DNA of 64,000 bases from Carnegiea gigantea (Eukaryota > Streptophyta > Magnoliopsida > Caryophyllales > Cactaceae), in the NCBI GenBank assembly GCA_029747015.1, contig JAKOGI010001949.1:1-64000 (forward strand), given 5' to 3'. The notes under the pieces were generated by a model. It did no database searches. It was not told the DNA's origin and saw only the letters and a list, made by a program, of their open reading frames with translations. Both the position numbers and the translations under genes were made by a program. Shown piece after piece: positions 45,518 through 57,921 of this stretch; the first letter of the stretch is position 1; each line of letters begins with the position of its first letter.

Positions 45518-46975
45518 TCATGGATTCTCTAGAGTGATTTCTTCAATGACATTTACAGAGTCTCCATCTTTGAAATGTTTCAACCTATGTCCATTCACTT
45601 TGAAAATTTTGTTAGTGGATAAGCTTTGAATCTCAACAGCACCGCGAGGATGGACACTGGTCACTACAAAAGGTCCTAGCCATCTAGAGTTGAGCTTGCC
45701 CGGGAAGAGTCTCAATTTGGAATTGAATAGCAGAACTTTTTCACCTACTTAAAATTCTTTCCTGGACAGCTTAGCATCATGAAATGCCTTGGCCTTACCC
45801 ATATAGATCACAGAATTGTCATAGGCCTCTAATCTCAATTCCTCTAATTCCTACAACTGTAATTTTCTTTCTTTACTTACCAAGTCATAGGCTAGGTTGC
45901 ACTGCTCAACAACCCAATAAGATTTGTCCTCTAATTCAATAGATAGATGACAGGGCTTCCCAAAAACTAATCAGTAAGGTGACATACCTATAGGCATCTT
46001 GTATGCAGTCCTCTAAGCCCAAAGAGCTTCCTCTAACCTAAGGCTCCAATCTTTTCTATCTGGGTTGACCACTTTCTCTAAAATACTTTTAATCTCCTTA
46101 TTTGAAATCTCAGCTTGGCCATTTGTTTGGGAATGATAACCAGTAGACGCCTTATGAGTAACATGATATTTAGCTAACAGGGCGCCTAAGGTTTTGTTGC
46201 AGAAATGTGTACCTCTATCACTAATGAGTGCTTTAGGAACTCCATATCTATGCAGAATATGTGATTTGACACTTTTAACCATAGTCTTAGCATCATCAGT
46301 TCTAGTAGGCACAGCTTTGACCCATTTAGAAACGTAATCCACAAACAAGAGAATATAAGTATAACCACACGAAGGGGGAAAGGGTCCCATGAAATCAACA
46401 CCCCACACATCAAAAAGTTCACAAACATAAATGCTATGTAAGGGCATTTGATTTTTCCAAGATAGATTACCTGTTCTCTGACAAGGTTCACATCGCCTGT
46501 AGAATTCATAAGCATCTTTAAAGATCGAAGGCCAATAAAGACCACACTCTAAGACTTTGTGAGCTGTTCTCTTGGGACCAAAGTGTCCCCCACTTTTAAA
46601 AGAATGACAAAAGGTAAGAATGGAATGAATTTTGTTGTCATCTACACATCGTCTAATAATCTGATCACTGCAAAATTTCCACAACTATGGCTCATCCCAT
46701 AGGTAGTATTTAGCTTGGGCTTTAATTTTCTCCTTCTCTGCTCGAGACGAGTCTGTGGGAAATTCCTTAGTCACTAGGTAATTGACTATGTCTGCATACC
46801 AAGGGAGACTACCAGTAACAGCATATAAGGTCTCATCTGGGAATTGGTCACTAATTGAGTTTCCCTTTTCCCCATTCTCTAGCCTACTCAAATGGTTAGC
46901 GACTAAATTCTGAGCTCCAAGCCTGTCTACTATCTCAATGTCAAACTCTTGGAGTAATAAAACCCATCTAATCAA
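45518..46975 (-). pseudogene. Element D integrase
   Basis: Integrase with all signature residues visible: zinc region FCHSFKSGGHFG and CEPC (46480-46640), core WGVDFMGPF, ALISDRGTHFCN and NGQAEISNKEIKSILE, giving the complete DDE set. The C-terminal part (RSYWVVEQCN-like region to 45716; SRWLGPFVVTSVHPRGAVEIQ and VFKVNGHRLKHF at 45518-45715) ends at the TGA/TAG beyond 45518. In-frame stops interrupt it (between 46684 and 46685, near 46012, and near 45750), but no frameshift is seen here. It is the same frame as gag. Confidence 0.88.
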
Positions 46976-48379
46976 CCTAGGTTTAGAGTCATTTTTTTAT
47001 AACAAAGCTTTGAGAGCAGCATGATCAGAAAAGACAATAACTTTCATACCAAGCAAATAAGAACGGAATTTCTCAAGAGCAAACACAACAGCATACAATT
47101 CCTTCTCAGTCGTGGTGTAATTTCTCGGTGCATGGTCAAGAGTTCGAGAAGCATAGCATATTACATGGGGTACTCTTCCTGCTCTTTGACCTAAAACCAC
47201 CCTTACAGCTTTATCGCTGGCGTCGCACATTAATTCAAAGGGTAGGGCCCAGTTTAGGGGTTGGACTATAGGGGTTGTGGTTAGTTTCATTTTCAATTCA
47301 TCGAATGCTTTCATACAATCTTCATTAAAATCAAAACAAGCATCCTTAGCAAGCAGATCACACAAAGGAGAAGCAATTTTAGAAAAGTCTTTGATAAATC
47401 TACGATAAAATCCAACATGTCCTAAAAAAGACCTGACTTCTCTAACAGTTCGAGGGTAAGGCAGAGATTGAATGATTTCGACTTTTGCTTTGTCTACCTC
47501 TAATCCCTTAGTAGAAACAACATGTCCTAAGACTACGCCATGCCCAACCATGAAATGACATTTTTCAAAATTCAAAACCAAATTGGTTTCAATACATTGC
47601 CTAAGCACTAAAGTGAGGTGATGCAAGCACTCATCAAACGAATCACCATGAACAGTAAAATCATCCTTGAAAACTTCTATAATTTTGGTGATAAAGTCAG
47701 AAAAAAATGCTCATCATGCATCTTTGAAATGTGGCTGATGCATTTCATAAATCAAATGGCATTCTCCTAAATGCATAAGTGCCAAATGGGCAAGTGAAGG
47801 TGGTCTTTTCCTGATCCTTAGGGGCTATTGGGACCTGGATATACTCTGAATACCGATCTAGGAAACAATAATGAGACCTACCAGCTAGCCTTTCTAACAT
47901 TTGGTCCATGAAAGGTAAAGGAAAGTGGCCTTTCTTGGTGGCCTTGTTCAGTTTTCTATAATCAATACAGACTCTCTAGCCACTTTGAACTCGAGTAGGT
48001 ACTAACTCCCCCTCTTTGTTTAGAACTACGGTTGTCCCCCTGTTCTTTGGTACCACATGTATAGGGCTCACCCAATCAAAATCAGCTATAGGATGAATCA
48101 CCCAGCATCTAACCACTTAAGGATCTCTTTCTGTACAACTTCCATCATGGGTGGGTTAAGTCTCCGTTGAGGGTCTCTTCTAGGTCTAGCCTCTGACTCC
48201 AAAGTGATCATATGAGTACAAAGTGTTGGGCTAAATCCTTTAAGGTCTGCTAAAGTCCATCCAAATACTTTCCTATGTTCTCTAAGCACCCTAACCAATT
48301 TTTCTTCCTGTTTAGGCTCAAGCGCTTTGGAGACAATTATAGGTAGTGTCTCATCATCCCCTAAATAGACATATTTCAA
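46976..48379 (-). pseudogene. Element D RT and RNase H
   Basis: RT start (48379-48098: NLKYVYLGDDETLPIIVS, GWTLADLKGFSPTLCTH) is followed by a one-base deletion near 48096. In the shifted frame come RVCIDYRKLNKATKKGHFPLP, HYCFLDRYSEY with the first Asp, and FTCPFGTYAFRRMP. A TAG replaces Trp at 47976-47978, and further stops are present. An extra base in the A7 run at 47701-47707 returns the frame. The polymerase box reads FKDD (Met replaced by Lys) at about 47660-47670. RNase H (46997-47626) has the FELMCDASDKAVRVVLGQ block, CYASRTLDHA and VFSDHAALKALL. Confidence 0.88.
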
Positions 48380-49096
48380 ATTCTCAGGTAAAGGTTTAAG
48401 ATCTAAATTAGGGGGTGAGATAAGTTAGGGTAGTAATTTATCATGTTCAGTAGTCAAACAAATTTTCTCAGACTCCTCAATTGAATTTACTCGATAGAAA
48501 GACTATATCATAGCCACCAACTCATCATGTAAAACATATGGCATATGTTCTAATGCATTCAAACTCATGGTCAGCATAATTTCTAGCTCATCTTTATGCG
48601 ACAAGTCATGAACATCTTCGGATAATTCATCTATAACATCAAGTGCACATATATGGTTCTCATCATATGGAAATTTCATAGCATCAAATATATCAAATTT
48701 AATTACATCTCCATCAAATTCCATAGATAAAGTTCCAGTGTGCACATCTATTTTCATCCTACCTATTTTTAAGAACGGTCTACCTAACAGTATAGCAACA
48801 TCATTAGAAGTATTACCCATGTCCAAGATAAAGAAATCAGCAGGAAATATCAGTTTATCTACTTAGACTAAGACATCTTCAATTACACCATCAGGGTATG
48901 CACAACTTCTATTAGCGAGGTGAATTACCAAACCCGTTCTTTTCAACTCTCCTACTTTTGGTTGCTCAAAAAGACATCTTGACATCACATTAATGGAAGA
49001 ACCTAAGTCAAGCATAGCTTTATCAAATGTCATGTTCCCTATTTTATAGGAAATTGGGAACATACTTGGATCCTTGCATTCAGTAGGGAGTTTCTT
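48380..49096 (-). pseudogene. Element D protease region
   Basis: The Athila-type protease block reads AMLDLGSSINVMSR (49063-48863), with VIHLANRSCAYPDGVIEDVLV, then a stop, then LDMGNTSNDVAILLGRPFLK and KIDVHTGTLSMEFDGD (48826-48503). The catalytic Asp is present. The stops at the segment joins are single codons within one frame. Confidence 0.88.
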
Positions 49097-50788
49097 TTAG
49101 AGAATAGCAGAAACATTCTCCCCAATACTTACCTTTTCATTTCCTTTCATTTTGCACCTTGAAGTGCACAACTCCTTTAGGAACTTAGCGTAGCGAGGTA
49201 CCTGCTTAAGTGCATCCAGAAGAGGAATGTTAATCTCAACCTTTCTAAATACATCTAGAATGCCCTGGTTGGCCTCTTCTGCCTTGTAATTGTACTTCCT
49301 CAATCTACTAGGAAAAGGTGGAACTGGTTTTGATGGTTCATGTTTAGAAACAATAGTAGACTCCTCTTTTTGCTCATTTTCAGATTCCTTAACCTCAATT
49401 TCTTTTTCAAACTCTACCTCTCCACTCCGTTTAGGCTCTTTTAACTCTTTCCCACTCCTAAGTATTATGGCATTAACACTATCCTTAGGGTTCGAGTAAG
49501 GTTGAGATGGTATTTTTTGGTGCACTTGAGCCTATAGATTGCTAACTAAGGTGTCAGAAGCAGTTTGTCTTTGTTGCATTTGCTTCATAGTCATTTCTAA
49601 GTTCTGTAACTTAAGGTCGGTTTCCTTCTTCTGTTCATCCATCTTTTTTATCATTTGTTCAAGAAGGAAGTTAGTCTTCTCTTAAGCAGAAGGTTGGTTC
49701 GATGGTTGGTTAAAGCCAGGGGGATTAGGTCTAGGTCCATACCTAAGGTTAAGATGATCCCTCCATGCCTCATTATATGTATTGGAGTAAGGGTCATACC
49801 TTCTTTGACCCTGATTAGGAAACACAGCATTAACATTCCCCCCTTGCAAATTAGGACAAGCATCAGAAACATGACCTTCTAAGCAGCAAATATTAGAAGT
49901 AACAGCAGTTTGAACCCCACCAGTAACTAACTTGTTCAGCATATTAGTAATTTGAGACAACTGAGTCTCGATAGATGATCCATGTGAAATTTTATTGACT
50001 CTCCTAAGTTGGTTTTCTCTAGTCCCAAATTGCTGGGTGTTTTGAGCTATGTTATTAATTAACTCTCTAGCTGCAGCAGGAGTTTATTTCACTAACGCCC
50101 CCCCACTTGCATCATCTACTATACTCCTGTCATATGGTAATAGTACTTCGTAAAAATATTGGATTAGTAATTGATCAATGATTTGGTGCTGAGGACAACT
50201 AGCACACAACCTATTAAAGCGTTTCCAATATTCATACAAAGACTCCCCATTCATTTGTTTTATTCCACAAATCTCTTTTCTAATTGACCCTATCCTAGAT
50301 GCAGGAAAGAACTTTTCTAAAAAAGCTTTGTGAACTTGAGTCCAAGAAGTAAATAATACAGGGGAAAGATAATATAACCAGTCTTTAGCCCTATCCTGAA
50401 GTGCAAAAGGAAATGGCCTTAGTCTGATATGGTCCTCAGGAATTCCCTCAGGTTGCATGGTGGAACAAGTAATAATGAATTCACTAATAAATCTATATGG
50501 GTCCTCACCAGGCAATCCGTGAAATTTAGGCAGTAAGTTCAAAAAATCAGAATTTAGTTTTAAAGGTCTATCTAAGGCAGGATATGAAATTCATAAGGGT
50601 TGCACAACTAAGTTAGTGGCAGTAAGCTCACGCAAAGTAACATTATTAGCCATTTTATCGATAGAAGGTGTCGAACTATCAGAAAGACTTACAAATTTTT
50701 CACTTTCTGCATCGCTTATGATTTGGTCTTCTAGCAGTAGCTCTTCTTTGTTTGGTCCTACTTTCCTACTGCGTGTAGCTTTCATCAA
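49097..50788 (-). pseudogene. Element D gag, one frame with nonsense codons
   Basis: Met 50788 starts an Athila gag about 100 bases after the primer site. Readable order: LLPKFHGLPGEDPYRFISEF, DHIRLRPFPFALQDRAKDWL, KAFLEKFFPASRIGSIRKEI, GESLYEYWKRFNRLCASCP, QLLIQYFYEVL (50542-50084), a CCHC-like remnant (CCLEGHVSDAC, about 49890; first half altered), a Gln-rich coiled coil near 49600, then PPFPSRLRKYNYKAEEANQG and INIPLLDALKQVPRYAKFLKELC (49525-49097). Stops at about 50590, 50082, 49680, 49530 and 49095 all keep the frame. Confidence 0.88.
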
Positions 50789-50869
50789 CTAACAAGCTGA
50801 AAAAAAAAAGGAAAATATGAACATTAGAACAGATTACTTAATTAAAAGATAAAAGTAAACAAATCTTTT

Positions 50870-50885
50870 CCCAGCAACAGCGCCA
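50870..50885 (-). promoter_or_regulatory. Element D primer binding site
   Basis: The minus strand reads TGGCGCTGTTGCTGGG, five bases inside the 5' LTR. It resembles the standard Athila/Tat primer site and supports the LTR end at 50891. Confidence 0.9.
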
Positions 50886-50890
50886 AAATT

Positions 50891-53443
50891 TGTAGAGGTT
50901 GTCGTAGAATTCACAAATTAAACCACTACTTCATTTTTTAAATAAGATTTATAGTATAGAAAAGTAGGGATCGATCCCAAGAGGAAAGATTATGATAGCA
51001 AACTAGTTTAAATCTAATTAAATTTACTACTCTAATTTATTATACTTTCTCTATATATTGCTAAAACAAATCAAATTAAACAAGTAAAAATCTGAAAAAA
51101 TTACTTAATATCGCCCATAAATATTCTAAATTTAATTCTGGAAGTGAAAGCAGTAAATAGTTATCCTAAATATTCTAAAAAATAAAAATAGAGATAATCA
51201 CATAAAATTAGACTGAAAATTAAAACAGAAAATAATAGGCAGACAATTAATATTAAAAATAATAGAAAGTAATCTAAATTAATATTCTGCAAGTTTATAA
51301 CTTTTTATCTCCAAAATTATATGTGATTAAATTCAGAAAAATTAAAACAGAAAATTAACCACAGAAAATTAAAACAGAAAATAAAATTTGAAATTAGAGA
51401 AATAATAATCTGCACTAATATAAATTTGAAAATAAATAAAAAACTTAACCAAATTTTAAAATATAATTTTCTAGACTAAATTCAACCCTGAAAAACCGAA
51501 ATTAAAAATTAAAAACTTAATTTTCAGATTTATTAAAATAAAAACCTGCACATATCTAATTCACGAAATAATTCTGAAAAATTATCAAATAATTTTTGAA
51601 TATTCCAAAATTAAATAGAGCCAGATTAAGATACTTAATAAACCCTAAAATGGATTAAAACACAAAAAAACACAAAAGGAACTATTTTTAACCTAATTTC
51701 TAACAAACCGGTAAATAAATGGCAAAGTAGAATAGAAAATCAATATGAAAATTTTAATCACACTAAAAAAATATAGATAATCTAAAATCACTAAGACACT
51801 CAAAAAAGACTACTCTTTTGGGGGGGGGGTGAACGAATTTTATATTAAAGCTTATAAATTTAAGAATTAAAATTGACAAACTAACGAAATTAACAAAAAC
51901 GCAACAATTGACATTTTTCATCATTCATTTTAATAGCCAGACACTAGAAAAATTCCACCAGTGGTTCTTTCTTGATTTTTCGTTTGACTTCTAAGACCAA
52001 CCTTAGATTTAACCCTCCTAATGAAAGTAAACAATTTATACCAGCATAAATTAACTAATTTAATTAGAGCAATGAACATGTCTAAACCTAACAAATTACA
52101 ACTACCAGCAATTATAATTTGTTAGTCCTTGTTTGAAAATCTAATTCAATTTATAATAAGATTAATCAAGACCGACCTTAAATTAATCTTTATAATAACA
52201 ATTTTAATAAATTAAATTCTCACAAGATATCAAAAGTAAACAATGGAATAAACATTAATAACAATCAACTTATCTCAAAATATAAATTGACATGGTTTTA
52301 CATAATCAAATCAAGTAGAATAAAATTTAGAATAACATATTAAATAAACCACAAATTAATGCATTTAACAAATTTGGATTAATTAAAGGCTAAATTAATT
52401 AAAATAAGGAAGAACTAAAACATAAAGGAGAACTACTTGGCAATTTAGAGTATGACTGACACAGAATGAAAAGAAAAAAATCTAAAATCTGAAATATATG
52501 AAACGAAAACAGAGCATGAAAAGCATACCAAAAAATGGAGATGATGCTTTCGATGATGATGATTCTCGGATGATGATGATGGTGTGTATAAGTTGAATGA
52601 TGGGAGAAGATGGGATGATGGTTCTGCTCGCGATGACGATCGACGAAGATGATGATGGAGATGATTGTGAAGATGATGCCCTATTGATGATGCTTCTGAT
52701 GGGTTTTATAGTGGAGGATGGAGAGTGGTGATGCTGAGATTTGTGATGGAGCGTGAGAAGTGGAGGAGATGAAGGAGCACAGTGAGATTTGTGTGGCGTG
52801 GAAAGGTTTGTTGTGGTGATGCCGGTTGATGTGAGCCGAAGAAGAAGGTGATGTGAGCCGAAGAAGAAGGTGAACCGAGTGGTGCTGTGTGAATGAATAT
52901 AACTGTGCGAAGATTGAGCCGAAAAAAAGGAAAGGGGGAGCCAGGTTTTCAGTGGTGTTGATGTCGTGATGGAGTTTGAAGAAGTCTAAGAGATGAGAGA
53001 GAGTATGTAAGGGTTATGGGGCTATGGGCAATGAGGACCGAGAGGAAGGAGAGAGAATGTGAGTTGTTCTCTTGGCTGGGGTTTACAATAGAGGATGCAT
53101 CAATAATCATTCTGTGCAAACCTTGGTGGGCTAGTTGAACGAATTGTTTGAAATTACAAACCAACATTCAGCCTATAGGTATTTTTCCTTTTTCTTTTGG
53201 GCCATGAGTAGAAAGGATCTGAGCTTAGATTAACTTGGCTCAATTCTTCATTTCTGACATCTCTTCATCTTTTTCCTGAATTTTTCCGAATTATTTACTA
53301 CCTACAAAACAAAATAAAAACAAATTAAAGTCTAAAAATAATAATTATTTTCTAAATAATGTAAAAACAACGAATATTAGACAAATAACTAACATAAAAT
53401 AATTAATAATACGTAAAAAATATGCATAAAATAAGACTTAACA
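50891..53443 (-). repeat. Element D 5' LTR (2553 bp)
   Basis: Partner of 41753-44357. It lacks about 80 bp present there (junction near 51905), has a G9 run at 51828-51836 where the other has G6, and carries a direct 22-bp duplication (GATGTGAGCCGAAGAAGAAGGT) at about 52826-52870 that is single in the other LTR. Confidence 0.93.
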
Positions 53444-54448
53444 CCTTACCTAACCTAAGAGTAAGGAGTACGGCTATCATGAGGAAGATAGGAAATGATG
53501 TGAGGGAGAGCATTTTTGATGTTGTATAAATAGAATAAAGTGTACTGGTTGACTTAAGTCCATGCAAAAGTTGAGAAGGAGTTCATTAAATGTAGACCTT
53601 CATGCTAAGTGTCTTTGTTTCGGGGAAAAAAAGATAACACCATTAAGAAAAAAAAGGGAAGAAAAAAATAATGAAATGAATGAAATAAAGGTCTTGGCAT
53701 GAACGGTTCACCTTGTGTTTAGTTCAATCAAGTCATCATTTCATTTTGTTGGGTAGGTCATATGTTTTGTAAAGGATGGCTGTTGTTGATGGGGGACATG
53801 GTAGAGTTTTTGCTCATTAGCTCCTCATTTCCAAAGTGTTAGCCCCTTCCTTAACCCTTGACACAAATCCTATTACAACCCATAAAAAGTTCTCCTAATC
53901 ATCAAAATGCACATGCATTATAGTGATTGAGACTGAGAACTAGGCCAAAGTTATGGAAGAGTGCATCTTTGGAGCTGAGCATGAGCGAAAAAATATTACC
54001 ATTTCAAAACACTTGAGATGAGAGCTCCACATAACCTAAAGTGAGCTAACCATTGCTTGCTCATCATTGAAAATGGGTAGAACGAATGCAGGAATGACAT
54101 TTAAGATGCCAAGGATCTTTCCTGTGTACCCTATGCTTGTGCTATGTGTTTCTTTGTCATTATGGTGAGTTCTTGATTTAAGGAGTACATAATTGCCCAT
54201 GGATATTTCTTTGTAAAAGGTTGTGAAAAAACCAAAAATGTTTTACTTTTTCTTTCTCTTTCTTTTTCTTCTTCTTCAAAGACTTTGTGGGTTTGTCTTC
54301 CTTAAATCCTCATGAGACCATACTCATCAACTTGGGAGACCAAGGGGTTTAAAGGGGTTGTTACATATATTAAATGCAACAGTTGCAGCTACAAAAAGGT
54401 GTTTTTCACATGTTTTACTCGAGGATGAGTAAAATCTAAGTGTGGGGG
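53444..54448 (+). other. Element B 3' region, right part, with polypurine tract
   Basis: Continues element B after the insertion. No genes. It ends with CTCGAGGATGAGTAAAATC then AAGTGTGGGGG (54438-54448), the standard end of Athila/Tat internal regions. Confidence 0.65.
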
Positions 54449-55430
54449 TGTTTGTTTGGTTTCTAATCAACACAGTTTTAACCTTCCTCATGCTTGATTT
54501 TAACTCATAAATAACCACCAATGTAGTTATTTGTTAGTGCTTTCTGCTTTGTAGGAGTTAAATGAAGGAGGTTCCAATAGGAAGCAAAGAACCAAAATAG
54601 GAAGCAAAGAACCAACTCGCTTTGAAGCTTAGAAGATTAAGAGTGCCAAGAAGAATCTTTCAAAGCTAAAGATGTGAAGAAAAAGAGCAAACAAAGATTT
54701 GGCAAGGGTAGCCCTTGCCATATGGCACACCTGTACCACCCCTGTTTTTAGCAGGCTGTAGTTTAGGACACAGAAATTTGGCATGTGGGCCCCGTGCTCT
54801 GCAGCATCGATTGTATAAAAGTGAGGATTAGACTAATGGAAAGAGGAGTTGGATATATTTTAGGGTTTACATAAGGTTTATCAGTATTTTTCTCTATGTA
54901 GTTAGCCATTGTAGTTTCTCTATTGTCCATTAATAAAAAAAAATTTTTGATTTGATCTCTTGCAATTTCTCAATGTTCGTCTTCCATTAATACCCAATCT
55001 TACTTTCCCTCTCCTAGATCCCTCTAAATTCTATGTTTTTTAGGCAATCAAACATCATCCTCAAACATGGATTTTTGATGTATTAGGGGTTGTAGGGAGA
55101 TTATGAGATCAATCCCAATGGATTTGAACCCATAATGTACTTCTCAAAACCTATCTTCAATCTTTGTCTTCAACATTTCAACTTTGGGTTGGACTTTTCA
55201 AGATTCAAGAATTAACTGTAGAAGTTAAAATTGGGCATAGATTGTTATTTTATGGTGATTGGGTGTTGATATGAAGCACATTGATTATGAAAAATCCATC
55301 ATCAGGGAAGTTTGATTTGTGGCTAACTTTCTCTCACTTCATTTTTATTGCTTACTGTTAGGATTAGGGATTGATTTAGGATATATTTTCTTTTTGTAGG
55401 TGATCTATCGAGGATGGTTGGGATTTGTTG
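54449..55430 (+). repeat. Candidate 3' LTR of element B (right end unresolved)
   Basis: Starts TGTTTGTTTGG directly after the purine tract. Contains a GGCAAGGGTAGCCCTTGCC inverted repeat (54702-54720), a TATA-like TTGTATAAAAGTG at 54810-54822, and AATAAA at 54931-54936, as expected for an LTR promoter and processing signals. Without a partner LTR in the window the right end is a guess. Confidence 0.55.
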
Positions 55431-57189
55431 GTAGTCGTGTCATGTCCTGAGCCATGTCGAGCCCCTATCACCCCTTTTTATGAGTTAAGCGCTTATTGTT
55501 TGTGTGTTGTTTGATGATAGCTAGGTTAGTTTAATATTTATTGTTTATGTTATATTTTAAACCCTTATTTATAGTGGAAGTAGTTTAAATTTGCATTTTA
55601 TGGGCAATTTAGCTTAGTTAGTCAAATCAATCCTTGCTTACAATTGAGATGAGACTTAACCAAATCTTGCATTATCCCAGAGGATGGTATTTCCCCTTTA
55701 TCACCGCAAAAATCCCATTAACATTTATATTTCTAGTTTCTCCTTGACTTTATCTTTTTCCTCCTCACTCCACCACCAAGCTCCTTTTATTCTGCCTCCA
55801 CCTCCTCTAAATGAACCTAAGATTACCTTAGCGGACCTCCGAATGCACTCTGCCATTGGTTCCTGTATTTGGTATGCATCCTCTACTTGTTTCCAACTCC
55901 CTTCTACCTTAACCTTCTCTGGTAACTTTCTTGTGTTCCCTTTAGCAAGATCCCCCCCCCCCCGGCGGAGGACAAGTTTGAACTAAGCCATTGTTACTTA
56001 GGCTAAAAATTAAAAAATGATAACAACAGTAGCCACAACAACAATTACCACAGCCCTAATACTAACAATAAGAAAAGCTATATATATGTGACTAAATCAA
56101 ATAGCAGAGTCACTCAAATGTGTGCTCGAATCTTCAATAATAAGAGCATAAAATCCAGAACTGGTTAAGTGAATAAAATGAGAAAAAAAAAAAAAAGAAA
56201 AATTAACTAGAATGAAAATTTGACAAATTTAAAGTCACGGATAGAACAGAAATTTGGTAATCTGGGTTTGAACTTTCTCCAACAAAAGATAGGCTTAATT
56301 TAGGGAGCCTAAATTTACCAACAACACCACCACCCTCTCCCCCCCCCCCCCCCCTCCCCCCCCCAAAAAAAAAAAAAAAAAAAAAAAAAACACCTAGCCT
56401 TCCCAAAAAAAAGGCAATAAAATTCAAAGAAATCTCAAAACTGGGGTACAGTGCAAAATTGCAAGCCAAAAATTTTAATTAGAGCTTGTTTCTCACAACG
56501 GACACAAAATAAGCAGAAAAAAAGAGAAGGGTAATTGCGAAATTCCACAAGAGAGAACCCAGTAGGAAAAATCAACAGTTAGTAAACTCCGGAGACTACA
56601 TAGCAATATGGTGCCAAACACACGCATCATCATTTTGGTTAATTTGGTTTTTACAAAAAGTAGAGAACTTGATTACTTTCTGGTTTTTCTCTCTTTCAAC
56701 TTTTTCGCCTTTTCGGGACCCCAGACACTCCATCATTTTCTTTTTTGTTATTTTCAATGTCAAATGTTGCTCCTCTTTCACGGACCCAAAAATAAAATTT
56801 TAGTTTCTCTCTCTCCATCATTCCAATGTTCAATGGCAGCCCACCTGGTGAGCTTCAAGAGAAGCACCGACCAGCATCTCTACATCATCAATTGTGTGTT
56901 CTTGTGTTGTCATTCTGTTTGTGCAGCGACACGTCCAATTATTCTGTGGTGAGCATTGTTTGAAGTTGTGATGAGCAATACAGTGAAAGTTCACGAGCAT
57001 CTTATTATTGATATACAATACATGTTTTCTCCTTTCTGATGAGCAATCCAGCTGTTAATATATGTCCATGCAATGAACATTTGATAGTCAATGATATGCT
57101 CATGATGATGATGCTTGATAAAATTTTAATATTCATGAAATAAGCATTCACTTTGTCTATGATAAGCATTTGTCCAAGCTAGGTGCGGT
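55431..57189. other. No gene recognised; homopolymer-rich
   Basis: Contains poly(C) 55952-55963, a C16-T-C9-A26 run at 56339-56390 and other simple sequence. No reading frame matched a known family. Confidence 0.5.
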
Positions 57190-57921
57190 GTTAAGAGATC
57201 CAGGCCGGTTGGTTGAACCAATCCGGAACCAGTTAGCTTGGAGGGCTGCAAATGGTTGTAAATTGCTTGAACATTTGGACCGGAATGCCTCACCTAAACC
57301 CAGGCGACTAGATGAACTTGGCATAACCGCGGGTCAACCCAAGAGATCCATTGTTCTCTAGCACTCTCTGCTTTTCATTGACAAGTGCTCCATTTACCAT
57401 TGTTCATTCAAAAACTGAAAGTCTAAACTCATCAAGCAGAAAGAGAAAGAAGAGGAGAGGGATGAGAGAGGAATGAAAGTCTGAATTCAAAAGGCAAGAA
57501 GAGAGAGACATTAGTAAGCAGTGGGCCCGCTACAAGTTGGTGTTTCTAATGCCAAGACATTTGATTGGTAGCCCACTATGGCCGAATCGCTTTTTCTTTT
57601 GAAATACTAAAAAAAATTTCATCGTAGAATCACATGTCATGGCTATTTACATTGTAGTTATCTGACCTTTCTTTTTGTAGTTATCTGACTATATTAAATA
57701 TTAAATATTACATATTAAGTATTATGGTATTTGACATAGTTAAATATAATCCCTTCATCAATATTGCAGGTATTGGTGATATGAGCAACCAAGTCTGGTC
57801 GGTTTAATCCAGTTCGAAAGTCTACCATGCCAACTGGTTCAATCCAGTCTGCATGGTACGACTGACTGAACCATTGACCCACATTCTTGATCAGTTCAAT
57901 CACCGAATCGGTTCTCTTAAC
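57190..57921. mobile_element. Inverted-repeat non-autonomous DNA element (732 bp)
   Basis: Ends are exact 9-bp inverted repeats GTTAAGAGA (57190-57198 and 57913-57921) that continue inward as imperfect CC..CGGT.TTGAAC sequence. The interior holds GGTTCAATC/CCGGTT-type blocks typical of abundant plant MITE-like elements, and no coding sequence. Target duplication was not recognised, so superfamily is left open. Confidence 0.5.

Larger units (their letters stand above)
41753..53443 (-). mobile_element. Gypsy (Athila-like) element D, complete, 11,691 bp, TSD CCTTA
   Basis: Flanked by perfect 5-bp duplications CCTTA (41748-41752 and 53444-53448). LTRs 2605 bp (left, 3') and 2553 bp (right, 5') start TGT(G/A)GAG and end TTAACA on the plus strand. 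The internal minus strand carries primer site, gag, protease, RT, RNase H, integrase and a polypurine tract. It is the youngest and best-preserved insertion in the window: gag to pol end lies in a single reading frame except for two opposing one-base indels and in-frame stops. There is no downstream ORF. Confidence 0.93.
37081..55430 (+). mobile_element. Gypsy (Athila-like) element B fragment, split by element D
   Basis: Plus-strand integrase (37081-38298), Athila-type ORF (39240-40500), purine block GAGGACATTGTGCATTTTAAGTGTGGGG (41172-41200), a long 3' untranslated part continuing across the element D insertion (41752 to 53444), polypurine tract and a candidate LTR from 54449. The left boundary at about 37080 and the outer end of the LTR were not resolved. 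Confidence 0.65.

Noticed and set aside
55684..55986. 100-codon plus-strand open frame
   Set aside because: Met near a plausible start, but composition is Ser/Pro/Leu-rich, ends in a poly(C) tract and matches no family I know.
56203..56469. Open frame with poly-Phe and poly-Gly
   Set aside because: It reads through the A26 and C-tract homopolymers on the minus strand.
57170..57361. Short open frame across the inverted-repeat element
   Set aside because: It starts outside the element and crosses its terminal repeat; no family resemblance.
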